Below, in pieces: positions 27,155 through 36,938 of a stretch of 64,000 bases of DNA (the first letter of the stretch is position 1; the number at the start of each line of letters is the position of its first letter). The DNA comes from Nanobdellota archaeon (GTDB taxonomy: Archaea > Nanobdellota > Nanobdellia > Tiddalikarchaeales > Tiddalikarchaeaceae). The stretch is taken from contig JAFGFH010000026.1 of NCBI GenBank assembly GCA_016931175.1, positions 1-64,000 on the forward strand, given 5' to 3'. A program made the translations under genes and the position numbers. The notes beneath the pieces were generated by a model. It made no database searches. It was not told the origin of the DNA and worked only from the letters and a program-made list of their open reading frames with translations.

Positions 27155-27898
27155 TTGATACAACTAATAATGGTTGTTATGGAAGAATTGCTAAGGAAAC
27201 TGGGTTTAAATAAGTACGAGGCTGAATCCTATCTTGCATTATTAAATCTTGGTCCTAGCAGTGCTTTTAATATCAGCAAGAACGGTTCAGTTCCCTTCGG
27301 AAGAGTTTACGACAGTTTGAACAGTTTAGAGCAGAAAGGACTGGTCGAAGTAGTGCCAAGCAAGCCTAAAAAGTACAAAGCAGTGAGTCCTGAGACTGCG
27401 CTTAACGGCTTATTGGACGAGCAGCTGAATAATGTTAAGAAGATGCGCAGTGAAGTGGATACAGCTGTAAAGAGCTTTAAAAAGGCAGACAAGTCGGACA
27501 ATACTGTCAGCGTAAGCGAGGGCATGATTAACTTCGCGAAAGCAGTTACTGAACACTTACACTACAAGGGTGAGTACTGGGCAACAAGTGAAGGATTCAA
27601 GCTGGAAAAAAAGTACCCTGCTTTATGGAGGTACTTGGACGGCAACCCGAAGAAGAGGTATGTATTAGTTAACAAGGACAAAGTGGACAAGAAAAGAATA
27701 AAAGAGCTGCAGAGCTACGGAGTGAATGTTAAAAGCTATCCATTAGAGAACGTCAGATTTCTGGTAAGCGACGAGGAATTAGTAACAATATCACTCCAAG
27801 ACAAAGGCTTCACAAACATTCACATCAAGAGCAAAGCATTAGGAAAAGCGCTTACCAAGATGCTAAAAACAGTCTGGGAAAAATCTGAAAAAGTGTAA
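27155..27898 (+). CDS. TrmB-family transcriptional regulator (likely start ATG 27179)
   Basis: MEELLRKLGLNKYEAESYLALLNLGPSSAFNISKNGSVPFGRVYDSLNSLEQKGLVEVVPSKPKKYKAVSPETAL. Confidence 0.9.
   Translation: MIQLIMVVMEELLRKLGLNKYEAESYLALLNLGPSSAFNISKNGSVPFGRVYDSLNSLEQKGLVEVVPSKPKKYKAVSPETALNGLLDEQLNNVKKMRSEVDTAVKSFKKADKSDNTVSVSEGMINFAKAVTEHLHYKGEYWATSEGFKLEKKYPALWRYLDGNPKKRYVLVNKDKVDKKRIKELQSYGVNVKSYPLENVRFLVSDEELVTISLQDKGFTNIHIKSKALGKALTKMLKTVWEKSEKV
27160..27177. promoter_or_regulatory. Palindromic site ACAAC-N8-GTTGT at the trmB-like promoter
   Basis: ACAACtaataatgGTTGT between TATA (TTTATAAA, 27146-27153) and likely ATG (27179). Confidence 0.7.
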
Positions 27899-27947
27899 CC
27901 CTCAAAAAGTGACAATAATTATTTAAAACTAATATTTTAGAGATATC

Positions 27948-28616
27948 ATGGATATGCTTGGCAGTAAATGTTTTAATATTCCAGTTTATAGTAAGAGTGT
28001 GACTGGCTTTAATACAACAAGAGTTAAGAGCAATGTAAATTTTAATAAAAAATCTTATGCAGGATGGGAGGATTCTATTGAAAATTCAGTTCTTCAAGAC
28101 ATGTGTTTTGAAGAAAGAGATACTGCTTATGATTTAAGCCAGAAATTATATGTTTTAATGGAAAAAGAAGGGGATAAAAGCTCAAAAATATATGAAACTC
28201 TTAACATGGTTCATTACTTCTTGTTTAAAAAACCAATAAGCGTAATGCCTGAATTAGAACTTAATTCTTTTAATTCATCACTTTCACAATCTTTCAATCT
28301 TACTGGAACAGTTCTAAGATTAGATAATTACGAGCCGGCGATAGTGCTTGAGGAATTATTACATTACTCTTTACTGCATGAGTTCTTAACTCAAAGAACA
28401 GTCTCTCCTGAAGAGTTTGCAATATTCACATCAAGAACTGCTTCTTTCCCTCAACATTGGATAATAAGCTCAATAGTTAATATGATAATTCCTGAAAGGT
28501 ATGAGCAATTTCTTTCATGCAAAAAAGACAATGATTTCTTGGATTATATTGAAAAGAAACCTAACTTGTCTTTGAACCAGGTTAGAACCCTCGTAAATGA
28601 TTTAATCTCTTTTTAA
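27948..28616 (+). CDS. Hypothetical protein upstream of the C39-like giant
   Basis: 222 aa ORF, same strand, 35 nt before next gene. Confidence 0.6.
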   Translation: MDMLGSKCFNIPVYSKSVTGFNTTRVKSNVNFNKKSYAGWEDSIENSVLQDMCFEERDTAYDLSQKLYVLMEKEGDKSSKIYETLNMVHYFLFKKPISVMPELELNSFNSSLSQSFNLTGTVLRLDNYEPAIVLEELLHYSLLHEFLTQRTVSPEEFAIFTSRTASFPQHWIISSIVNMIIPERYEQFLSCKKDNDFLDYIEKKPNLSLNQVRTLVNDLISF

Positions 28617-28651
28617 CAAATTTTAAATATTCACATTAATTTAATCTTATT

Positions 28652-31600
28652 ATGTCCACGATGGCCTTAGATAAAGATGATTTTGAAGAATTTAAGAGAA
28701 TATTATTTTTTAAAAAATATGATGTTACAGTTAAAAATAAGACAGTTTGGGAGACAAGTGGTTATTGCGGCCTTGCAATATTAAGAGTAGTTATTAATAA
28801 CTATCTCAAAGATAAAGGTTTTGAATTCTCTAAACTAGTTAAGTATGTTAAAGAAAAATTCCCAGATGAACTAGCAGAATTAATAGACAGATTATACAGG
28901 GCAAGAAGACTTATTGAAGATCCAAGCGATAAGACTAAGGTTCTTGCAACCGATGAGACTAAGGTTCTCTTGCTCTTAGGCTGCGCACTTAGATTATACG
29001 ATGATGATATAGTTGTGAATTTGATACATAATGACGGTTGGATAACCAATGAATTCATAACATTAATATTATACTTGTTTGGTTTTGAAGTGCCAGGTGA
29101 TGAAGCGCATGAGTTTAAAGCCCCCAGTAAATTAGATGCTGTTATTAAGTTCTTAGCAACCATTAATCCCTCAGATGTTATTGTCTTAATCAATAAAGGA
29201 GGAGGCAATCATTGGGTCCTGCTTGAAAGAATAGAGAAAAAAGGTGACAAGAACTATTATGTTTATTACGACCCTGAAGGATACGAGAACTACGTTGAGT
29301 ATGATCCTCTTGACAATTTATACATTTATCACTTCAAAAAACCATTTAACATAGTTAATCAGGTGCTTCAAGAAAAGAAAGACTCAGAGATAAGAGATAA
29401 TTTAAGAAAATTATTCGCTACACAATTAACAGATAGTTATATTTCAAGTATTTTCATGGCACCACCAAGCAAATTACACCCTCCTGTTCCTGCTTCTCCT
29501 GATAAGATTGAGAATAAAAAAATAAATTTTACCCTTTTAGGAAGATTAGGAATCCCTGTTAATATAACCCAATTAAACGCGTCTAGTGCAGGCATTTATG
29601 GTATATTATTCCTACAACAAGACGAACAAGGCAATGTAATAAAGGCCTTATCAGTAAATATTGATAAAGGATTAAGCGAAAGAGGTTATGATACTCCCTT
29701 TGTTATTATTAATAATGTTAATCCTTCAAATAGTTATGAAAAAATATTCAAAGAACTAATCCCTGTAGCACCATCTTTGGTAGAAAAGCAACCAAATGGC
29801 AGTTATAGGGTTTGCATAATCTATGATACTGATAAAGAAGGTTTTGTAGATTATCATAAGATGTTAACCTCCCCAGAATCGAGATTCTTTGTTATTGAAA
29901 AAAAAGGCAACCTTGTGACAGTCAAGGATGATTCAAATTATAAAACCCACCATCTAGTGTTAAAGGGAAGTCTTTCTAAGGTTAACACATCTAAAATAAT
30001 TGATTACAGCAGCATTGAGTGTTCGGCTCCGTTATTGGATCTTAATGAGTATACATCTAATATTATGGCAACTTCATCAACAGTGGTAAATGTTAATCTT
30101 TTTTACAAATATAGTTTAGAGTCGCCTGATGTACTGCGTCCATCTTCTCAAGATTTTAAACCAAAGCAGAGTTTTTTAAACAATTTAGAAATACTGCTTA
30201 ACCGATTCAAATTGGCTTTAACAGTAGAAAAGGATAATGTCTTTGTAAAAGGATTCCTTAATGTGTTTAAGGCTGTTAATGAAAAAGTGGATTCCGAACC
30301 AGGTTTTTATGCAGACACTAATATTCCTAAACTATTAGAGGATATTCTTGCATTATTATACAAGTTTTTACACAATGAGTTGATAAATACTTATGACATT
30401 TATGCAAAACTGCGTGATACAATCAATAAATTCAATAAGTCTTACAAACCTGAGAAGAAAAAATGGGTTTATTTTGGAGAACGTAATGCTAAGAACAGGA
30501 AAAAAATATTTTTGGACAAGCTGAAAAATAAACTCTCATTACCTTATAAGCAATGGTTAGATTTGCATTATTTGAAAAAAGCAAAGGATGATGATGTTGA
30601 AAGGTTTATACAAGAGGATTACGCTGACAAGGTTCAGAATAGACTAAGAAAAGGTCTTGAACTTTTTCTGGAGTTCCAGAAATTATTTGGTGTGAATTCA
30701 AGCAAACAATTGTCTGCAAAGATAAGGCAGTTAGAAATCCAGCCTGATTATTATGAAACATTCTTTGCTTTCCTCCCGAAGGATGTTCTTTCCAAGCCCG
30801 GTTTCATGCCAGGTTTCAAAGAAGAAAATATAAACAAAATAATTGATGATCTAATGATTATGAATGAATTATTTGAAAGATTGGGAGAGGAGTTAGATTA
30901 TCAGGATATTAAAAAAGATGTTAAAAAGAATCAAGAAGAGCTTGACGAAATCAGGAATAATTTCAATAATGAAGCAGATGATGATATTTCTTTAAAAGAG
31001 TATGATATTTATGTACCTACTGAAGCTGACAAACAGGACAAGTTAATTACAGGTATGCAGGAAAAGAATGCAGAAATTGTTAAAAATCAATTGGTTGAAA
31101 TAAGGCAGGACCTTAAAAGCAAAGGTGTGAACCCAGAGAAAGAGCCTGAGAAAATAGAATACGAATATTATTATGACGATTGGTATGATGATGGTGGAGG
31201 AGATTGGGATGAGGTTATTCCAGATTATGATTTCCTAGATGCTATAAAAAGTATAATGGATTTCTTAAAGATCTCTGATGGATTTAATGTTAAAGAAGCA
31301 TATAAGAAAGGTCCTGATTATTATATTGATAAGTTTAAAAGAATATTTGAAAAAGGAGATTTCAGAGATAAGAGTTTGCTTATAGAATTCCTGGTTTTAG
31401 TATTATGCTTTGCTGAAGAATTATTACTTAGCATAAAAGAGAAGGCTAAAAATAAACCAATTAGGCTGAAAAAAGGAGGAGTTTTGATTATTAATAAATC
31501 AAACAAATCAGAATCTCATGGCAGTTCAAAATATTACTCAAAAGAAGATTTAGATAATGTAAAAAAAGTTATAGACCTTTTCTTAAGAAAGATAAGAGGG

Positions 31601-31858
31601 GATGAAATTACTGTTAAAGAATTATTTGAACAGATTAAGAATTTATATCTTGGATTTAATGTATTTGATTTGCCTTATGATGATAAGTATGAATGGTTTA
31701 TTAGGTGGGTTATTTACAGGATTTGGTTGCTGGTGAATTATAAGGAATTGCCTCTCTTTATTAATTCAAAAGATGTAAGTAGAGATTTATTAGAAGAAAA
31801 AATTAAGTTTGCTGAAGATGAAGCAATTGGTGCAGTAAATAGCTTAATAAAGCAATGA
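28652..31858 (+). CDS. 1068-aa protein with N-terminal papain/C39-like domain and C-terminal domain shared with 34483-35553
   Basis: ETSGYCGLAILR (Cys), GGGNHWVLLERI (His), YYVYYDPEGY (Asp) in correct order; C-terminal YDDKYEWFIRWVIYRIWLL. Confidence 0.7.
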   Translation: MSTMALDKDDFEEFKRILFFKKYDVTVKNKTVWETSGYCGLAILRVVINNYLKDKGFEFSKLVKYVKEKFPDELAELIDRLYRARRLIEDPSDKTKVLATDETKVLLLLGCALRLYDDDIVVNLIHNDGWITNEFITLILYLFGFEVPGDEAHEFKAPSKLDAVIKFLATINPSDVIVLINKGGGNHWVLLERIEKKGDKNYYVYYDPEGYENYVEYDPLDNLYIYHFKKPFNIVNQVLQEKKDSEIRDNLRKLFATQLTDSYISSIFMAPPSKLHPPVPASPDKIENKKINFTLLGRLGIPVNITQLNASSAGIYGILFLQQDEQGNVIKALSVNIDKGLSERGYDTPFVIINNVNPSNSYEKIFKELIPVAPSLVEKQPNGSYRVCIIYDTDKEGFVDYHKMLTSPESRFFVIEKKGNLVTVKDDSNYKTHHLVLKGSLSKVNTSKIIDYSSIECSAPLLDLNEYTSNIMATSSTVVNVNLFYKYSLESPDVLRPSSQDFKPKQSFLNNLEILLNRFKLALTVEKDNVFVKGFLNVFKAVNEKVDSEPGFYADTNIPKLLEDILALLYKFLHNELINTYDIYAKLRDTINKFNKSYKPEKKKWVYFGERNAKNRKKIFLDKLKNKLSLPYKQWLDLHYLKKAKDDDVERFIQEDYADKVQNRLRKGLELFLEFQKLFGVNSSKQLSAKIRQLEIQPDYYETFFAFLPKDVLSKPGFMPGFKEENINKIIDDLMIMNELFERLGEELDYQDIKKDVKKNQEELDEIRNNFNNEADDDISLKEYDIYVPTEADKQDKLITGMQEKNAEIVKNQLVEIRQDLKSKGVNPEKEPEKIEYEYYYDDWYDDGGGDWDEVIPDYDFLDAIKSIMDFLKISDGFNVKEAYKKGPDYYIDKFKRIFEKGDFRDKSLLIEFLVLVLCFAEELLLSIKEKAKNKPIRLKKGGVLIINKSNKSESHGSSKYYSKEDLDNVKKVIDLFLRKIRGDEITVKELFEQIKNLYLGFNVFDLPYDDKYEWFIRWVIYRIWLLVNYKELPLFINSKDVSRDLLEEKIKFAEDEAIGAVNSLIKQ

Positions 31859-31891
31859 TTAAATACTACAATCTTATTACTTTATTCTAAT

Positions 31892-33214
31892 ATGAAAACC
31901 AGTGAATTATTGAAGTATTACAACCAGGATGAGATTCTGGACGAGATACTCAGGGTTTGCAAGAACAGGGAGGTAGTGGCTAAGTTCGGGCAGGGCTTCT
32001 TCGGCGCCAGGCCAAGCACTATATTATACAAGAAGGACTTATTAGACTTAATTAGAAGGGGAGCGGTTAGTTTCCACATCAGTGTTGAACGATGGAGAAA
32101 CCCTTTAAGCCTTAACCAGACGAATACTAAGAAGGACATGGATGATTTAAGAACTGGATGGGATTTAGTGCTTGACATTGACACTAAAATCCTTGATTAC
32201 GCTAAAATCTGTGCCAAGTTACTAATTATGGCTTTAGAGTTCCATAACATAAAGAATTACTCCATCAAGTACAGCGGGGGCAGCGGTTTTCACATAGGAG
32301 TAGCTTACGAGTCCTTTCCTGACAACATTAACGGGGTTGAAACTAAGACTTTGTTTCCTGAAGCTGCGCAGTGGATAGCCTCTTATTTAAGCGAGATGAT
32401 TAAGGAGAAACTCGCAGAGAACATATTAATAATTAATTCCCTTGAGGCTATTAGTGAGAGAACAAGCAAACCAGCTGATGAATTATTAGAGGATGGCAAG
32501 TTTAACCCTTACTCTGTAATAGAGATTGACACTATAGCTATATCTCCCAGGCATTTAATTAGGATGCCTTACAGTGTTAATGAGAAAAGAGAAATAGTCA
32601 GAGTCTCATTGCCAATAACTAAAAAAGAATTAGAGGACTTCGACCCGGACACTGCAGTAATAGACAAGGCAGAGTTTAACCAACGCTTCCTGGATGGTTC
32701 AAAGAGCATGCCTAATGAGGCGAAAGAGTTATTCGTTCAAGCCTTTGACTGGCATAATAAGACTATTGAGAATATGGAGAGGTTGGAACAGCAGAAGAAG
32801 AAAACTAATTACAGCACAGGCACTTACACTAAGAGTTTTTACAAAATACCTGAAGAAGACTACCCTCCTTGCATTAAAATAATACTTAAAGGATTGGAAG
32901 ACGGCAAGAAGAGAGCTTTGTTTATATTAATTAATTACTTTAAGAGTGCTAATTACACTCCTGAAGAGATAGAAAATATAATAACTGAGTGGAATAAGAA
33001 GAACAAGGAACCATTAAGAGAGCAGTACATTAAGGCTCAATTGTCCTGGATTAACAAGAGGCAGGGGGAATACTTGCCTCCTAACTGCAACAGCCTCATG
33101 TACTATTCTGATTTAGGAATCTGCAAAAAGGACGAGATATGCGAAGAGATAAAAAACCCCTTGAATTACTCCTACAAGCACTACAAACGCACAAAGCATT
33201 CCAGGCAATCGTGA
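31892..33214 (+). CDS. Single-polypeptide archaeal primase: PriS catalytic domain fused to PriL C-terminal Fe-S-like domain
   Basis: GWDLVLDIDTK (DxD), IKYSGGSGFHIGV, IEIDTIAISPRHLIRMPYSVNEK; then YPPCIKIILKGLEDGKKRALFILINYF...YLPPNCNSLMYYSDLGICKKDEIC. Confidence 0.88.
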   Translation: MKTSELLKYYNQDEILDEILRVCKNREVVAKFGQGFFGARPSTILYKKDLLDLIRRGAVSFHISVERWRNPLSLNQTNTKKDMDDLRTGWDLVLDIDTKILDYAKICAKLLIMALEFHNIKNYSIKYSGGSGFHIGVAYESFPDNINGVETKTLFPEAAQWIASYLSEMIKEKLAENILIINSLEAISERTSKPADELLEDGKFNPYSVIEIDTIAISPRHLIRMPYSVNEKREIVRVSLPITKKELEDFDPDTAVIDKAEFNQRFLDGSKSMPNEAKELFVQAFDWHNKTIENMERLEQQKKKTNYSTGTYTKSFYKIPEEDYPPCIKIILKGLEDGKKRALFILINYFKSANYTPEEIENIITEWNKKNKEPLREQYIKAQLSWINKRQGEYLPPNCNSLMYYSDLGICKKDEICEEIKNPLNYSYKHYKRTKHSRQS

Positions 33215-33253
33215 TAATATATTTAAATCCTTAAAGAATCACTTTTCTCAATT

Positions 33254-34378
33254 ATGGAAGACTTAGACTATGAATTACTTGACCCTTCTAATTTAAAGGC
33301 TACTTTAGAGCAGCAGGGCAGGGCAGTTAAGCAAGCATTGGAAGAGAATGATGCAGTATTAAAGCAGACTGCTGTAAAGGTTAACCAGTTTGACAAGATA
33401 ATACTCAGCGGGTGCGGTGACAAGCACGTGGTTCCAATGATAACCCAGTACTTAACAGATGCTTTCAGCAAGAAACTAGTAAGGGTTATTCACTCAAGAT
33501 TGTTAGCAAATTATACTCCTGAATGGGTTGATGCCAAGACACTAGTAATCTTTCTCACAGCTAGCGGTACAACCAAGGACGTTATTGACGCGATTAACGA
33601 GGTTAAGAAGAAGAAGGCAGAGATTATAATACTAACACAGTTAAGTGATAATAAAAAGAAGGACTCAATCTATTCTGCTATTAAAGATTATCAAAATTCG
33701 CAAGTGATTATTCCACTAAAAGAGGGAGTTATTACTTGGCCTGCAACTACTACTTTCCACACCTTCCTCGCAGTACTAAACATGCTTTTCATTTACGTTT
33801 TAATGGAGAATAACACGCCTGTTGACGCGTTATTGAACCTTCAATACGTTGAAATACCTGATTATATTGACAAATTATGCAAGGATAAGAGTTTAATGGA
33901 GTGGTGCGCTGCAACTGCGAAGAAATTATTAGAGATGAAAGTATTAGGCTTCTACTTCCTCGGTGACGGGCCAAGATACGCTGCTGTAAGGAAAGGTGCA
34001 CTGGTTCACTTCGTTGAATCCTGCAAAGAGGACAGTTTCCCTATTGAAAACGAGGAGTTCATACACTTAGTTATTGAATCCCTCGCTGAAGAGCACGTTG
34101 AAGAGAACGTGTTAATAATAATGAAGCCGAGAGAGTCGTATATTACAATGCAGGCTTACAACCAGTACGAGTTAATCAAGTCATTGTGGAGGGAGAGAGC
34201 AGGCAAGGACAGAGTAATCACAGTAGACCCTTTCGAGTTCGTAGAACCCACAGGAGTAGGCAAGAAGAACGACATCCTCCTAACACCATTATACGTGATA
34301 GTACTGGAATGGCTCGCGTACTACTACGCGTTATACAAGAAAATAGACCCTGCAAAGATGCAATACATGAAAAAATAA
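33254..34378 (+). CDS. SIS-domain protein (sugar isomerase / GlmS isomerase-like)
   Basis: FDKIILSGCGDKHV...TLVIFLTASGTTKDVIDAINEVKKKKAEIIILTQ. Confidence 0.75.
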   Translation: MEDLDYELLDPSNLKATLEQQGRAVKQALEENDAVLKQTAVKVNQFDKIILSGCGDKHVVPMITQYLTDAFSKKLVRVIHSRLLANYTPEWVDAKTLVIFLTASGTTKDVIDAINEVKKKKAEIIILTQLSDNKKKDSIYSAIKDYQNSQVIIPLKEGVITWPATTTFHTFLAVLNMLFIYVLMENNTPVDALLNLQYVEIPDYIDKLCKDKSLMEWCAATAKKLLEMKVLGFYFLGDGPRYAAVRKGALVHFVESCKEDSFPIENEEFIHLVIESLAEEHVEENVLIIMKPRESYITMQAYNQYELIKSLWRERAGKDRVITVDPFEFVEPTGVGKKNDILLTPLYVIVLEWLAYYYALYKKIDPAKMQYMKK

Positions 34379-34482
34379 AAGAATCTTAGAAACTTTAAAA
34401 ACAAGCAAATTATAAAATATTACTATGAAGATCGGGTTTAATAAACCATCTGCGTATCCTATACTCTTACATGGTGATTTAA

Positions 34483-35553
34483 GTGAGAGGGCGCCGAGTT
34501 TTTGATAGATTCTTCGAAAAGAATAATTTAAGCAGTGTTCGAGAGGCGCGTAAAATATCAGTAATTACCAAAGACGTTAATGAGTATAAAAAGTTAGAAG
34601 ATTCAATTAATAACATGCTTAGTGAAAAGCAGAGTTTAAGCCAGCCAACAACTAGCAATACTGAATTTAGTTCAAGTATGTTTTTAACAGAATTGGATTT
34701 ATTTAAAGCAAAAGCTAAACACTCAGATATTAAAACTAATCTTAAAAGTTTAGTAGCTAAAACTCAAATTAATATATCAAACTTGTTAGGGGACAGTGAT
34801 GAGGAGGAATACAGTTTCGGCGCTAAAGAATCTGCGAAGAGCAAGTGTTATGTTGTAACGAGCGTAGAATTTAAAGAGGATTTCATGCTTCTCTTGTCTA
34901 ATCTGCTTAAGAGGTTAGGTTTTATTATCTTATTTGATAAAGGCCTGCCTTACAAGTCAAGGGTTGACAGGTTCCAAGACTTAATCCATAAAGTCTTAAA
35001 ATCAGGTGATTCGAAACTAGTTCTGGATACTTACCAATTGCTTCTAGTAACAATCAGCTTCTCAAAAACTCTTCTAAACCTAATAATGGAAAAGGTTAAG
35101 CCAAAGGGCAATATGATTATTTACTTGGGCAATGTAGTTATTAATAAGACAAACAAGTTGTTGGGAAGCTCTAAAACCTTCACTTACGAATACTTGGACA
35201 GGATTAAAAACTTAATGGATAATTTTCTGGACACGACCAATACTGAATTAAACGAGCCAGGCAAGTTCATAACAGAATTCCTGAACCTTTACAGCGGTGA
35301 TGAACTATTAGGGCATACAACTTATGATCAAAAATACGAGTTCTTCATAAGATGGGTTTTTTATAGAATCTGGCTCTTCAGCGAGTTTAAAGAGAACAGT
35401 TTATTACTATTCGAGGATGACAAGGAAAACGACTTGAATTCAATAATGCTACAAGAAAAAATTGAGAATAGTTATGCTTTTGCTAAGGACGCAGTGGAAG
35501 GAATAAAAAGTAAGAAGGAAAAATTTGACCTGAAGAAATTATATAGCAAGTGA
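34483..35553 (+). CDS. Hypothetical protein, C-terminal domain paralogous to 28652-31858 product
   Basis: YDQKYEFFIRWVFYRIWLF and GNVVINKTNKLLGSSK match YDDKYEWFIRWVIYRIWLL and GGVLIINKSNKSESHGSSK. Confidence 0.7.
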   Translation: MRGRRVFDRFFEKNNLSSVREARKISVITKDVNEYKKLEDSINNMLSEKQSLSQPTTSNTEFSSSMFLTELDLFKAKAKHSDIKTNLKSLVAKTQINISNLLGDSDEEEYSFGAKESAKSKCYVVTSVEFKEDFMLLLSNLLKRLGFIILFDKGLPYKSRVDRFQDLIHKVLKSGDSKLVLDTYQLLLVTISFSKTLLNLIMEKVKPKGNMIIYLGNVVINKTNKLLGSSKTFTYEYLDRIKNLMDNFLDTTNTELNEPGKFITEFLNLYSGDELLGHTTYDQKYEFFIRWVFYRIWLFSEFKENSLLLFEDDKENDLNSIMLQEKIENSYAFAKDAVEGIKSKKEKFDLKKLYSK

Positions 35554-35555
35554 TT

Positions 35556-36938
35556 TTAAACCTCTTCAGCGTAAAATATTGCACTGCTTACTGTGTCGCC
35601 GAGTCCTACAGTGTAGATTACTGGCACTTTCTTCTCGCTCATATTAGGCACTATGATTAAGTTGTAAGGAGTTTTATAACTCTTATTCGCTGCCTTTACT
35701 CCAACTGCACTGAAGGGCTGCTCGTTTATAGTCTTCAAAGTGTTCAGGAACTTCTCGCCCGCTAATGCTTTGCTGTTAACAACTCTCACACCGTAAATGT
35801 TAGCGTGCAGTAATTTCTCATTACTAATCGAGTAATTCTTTTCTGTGAAGAGCATAACGTATTCTAAGGTGTGAATGCTTAAGCGTTTGAAGTTGAATTT
35901 CTTCATCAAATAATTGCCTGCTTCTACCAAGTGTTCAGGCGAGTGGTTGGATTTAATAAGAGTATCATATAATTTCTTCTCTCCCAAGTACTTCATTAAA
36001 TTAGTGGTTTCAACCTCGTTGCAGCCAAAGCTTTGAACGTGCTTCAAGACCTTGAACAATTCATTGTTAAGCCATTTTTTGTGAATATCAACGTATTCAA
36101 CATGGATTAGTAATTCAGTATTAAACTGCTTTATCATCTTTAATTGGTAAACCCATTCCTTGAATACTTTTTTAACGTTCTTCTCCTTAACGTGGTGGTA
36201 TCCTGAGAAGAAGACTCTTTTCAAATCCTGAAACAATTCCTTGCGCAGCAAGGATTTAGGAAGCAATGGGTTGCTCTTATAAACAGGGCTTGAGATTATA
36301 AACCTGTTATTGCGCGGTATTGTTATAGTCTTATCTTTTAACTTAATCTTAGAGCCTTGCTTGTATTCTATAATGATATTAACCCTCGTATCATCGTTCG
36401 GGTTCCCGCACTCTATCGCCTTCTTAAACACTAAATTGTCGTCTTTAATTGAAGGGAACAAGACTTTATCATTAAACAATTCTGCCAAATCATTGCTTAA
36501 CAAGTTAGTAAAAACTATTACTTTCTGAACTCCTAAGTATGATAAAGTATTCGCGACTATACCCATCTGGCCTCCAATCCTCTTAGCCTTGAAATTCAAT
36601 TTTCTCCTTAATTCCTGGTATAATTCCTTGTTTTCAATCTTTAACTCGGAGGCTTTGCCGTAGACGAAAGAATGAACTAGTGCATTCTTCAAATCCTTCA
36701 AAGAATCTATGCTTGTAGGCATAATGCAATTGCTTTTAGTGTCATCAAATTTGTAAGGGAAACTCTTATCTAATTCTGTGATGATGTCAACGTTCGCGTT
36801 AAATGCTGAGAAACTTGATTTAACTGTTTTAAGATTATCTTTGAATATTGTTTTATTCTCCTTGAATAACTTCTTCCAGTCCTTACTTGTAGAATATGTC
36901 TTCAAAACTCTCTTCAACCTCTGGCGCTTTTTCTTCAC
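35556..36938 (-). CDS. ADP-dependent glucokinase/phosphofructokinase family
   Basis: FSAFNANVDIITELD, GNPNDDTRVNIIIEY, SFGCNEVETTNL, IYTVGLGDTVSS (GxGD active site). Confidence 0.88.
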   Translation of the reverse strand: MKKKRQRLKRVLKTYSTSKDWKKLFKENKTIFKDNLKTVKSSFSAFNANVDIITELDKSFPYKFDDTKSNCIMPTSIDSLKDLKNALVHSFVYGKASELKIENKELYQELRRKLNFKAKRIGGQMGIVANTLSYLGVQKVIVFTNLLSNDLAELFNDKVLFPSIKDDNLVFKKAIECGNPNDDTRVNIIIEYKQGSKIKLKDKTITIPRNNRFIISSPVYKSNPLLPKSLLRKELFQDLKRVFFSGYHHVKEKNVKKVFKEWVYQLKMIKQFNTELLIHVEYVDIHKKWLNNELFKVLKHVQSFGCNEVETTNLMKYLGEKKLYDTLIKSNHSPEHLVEAGNYLMKKFNFKRLSIHTLEYVMLFTEKNYSISNEKLLHANIYGVRVVNSKALAGEKFLNTLKTINEQPFSAVGVKAANKSYKTPYNLIIVPNMSEKKVPVIYTVGLGDTVSSAIFYAEEV

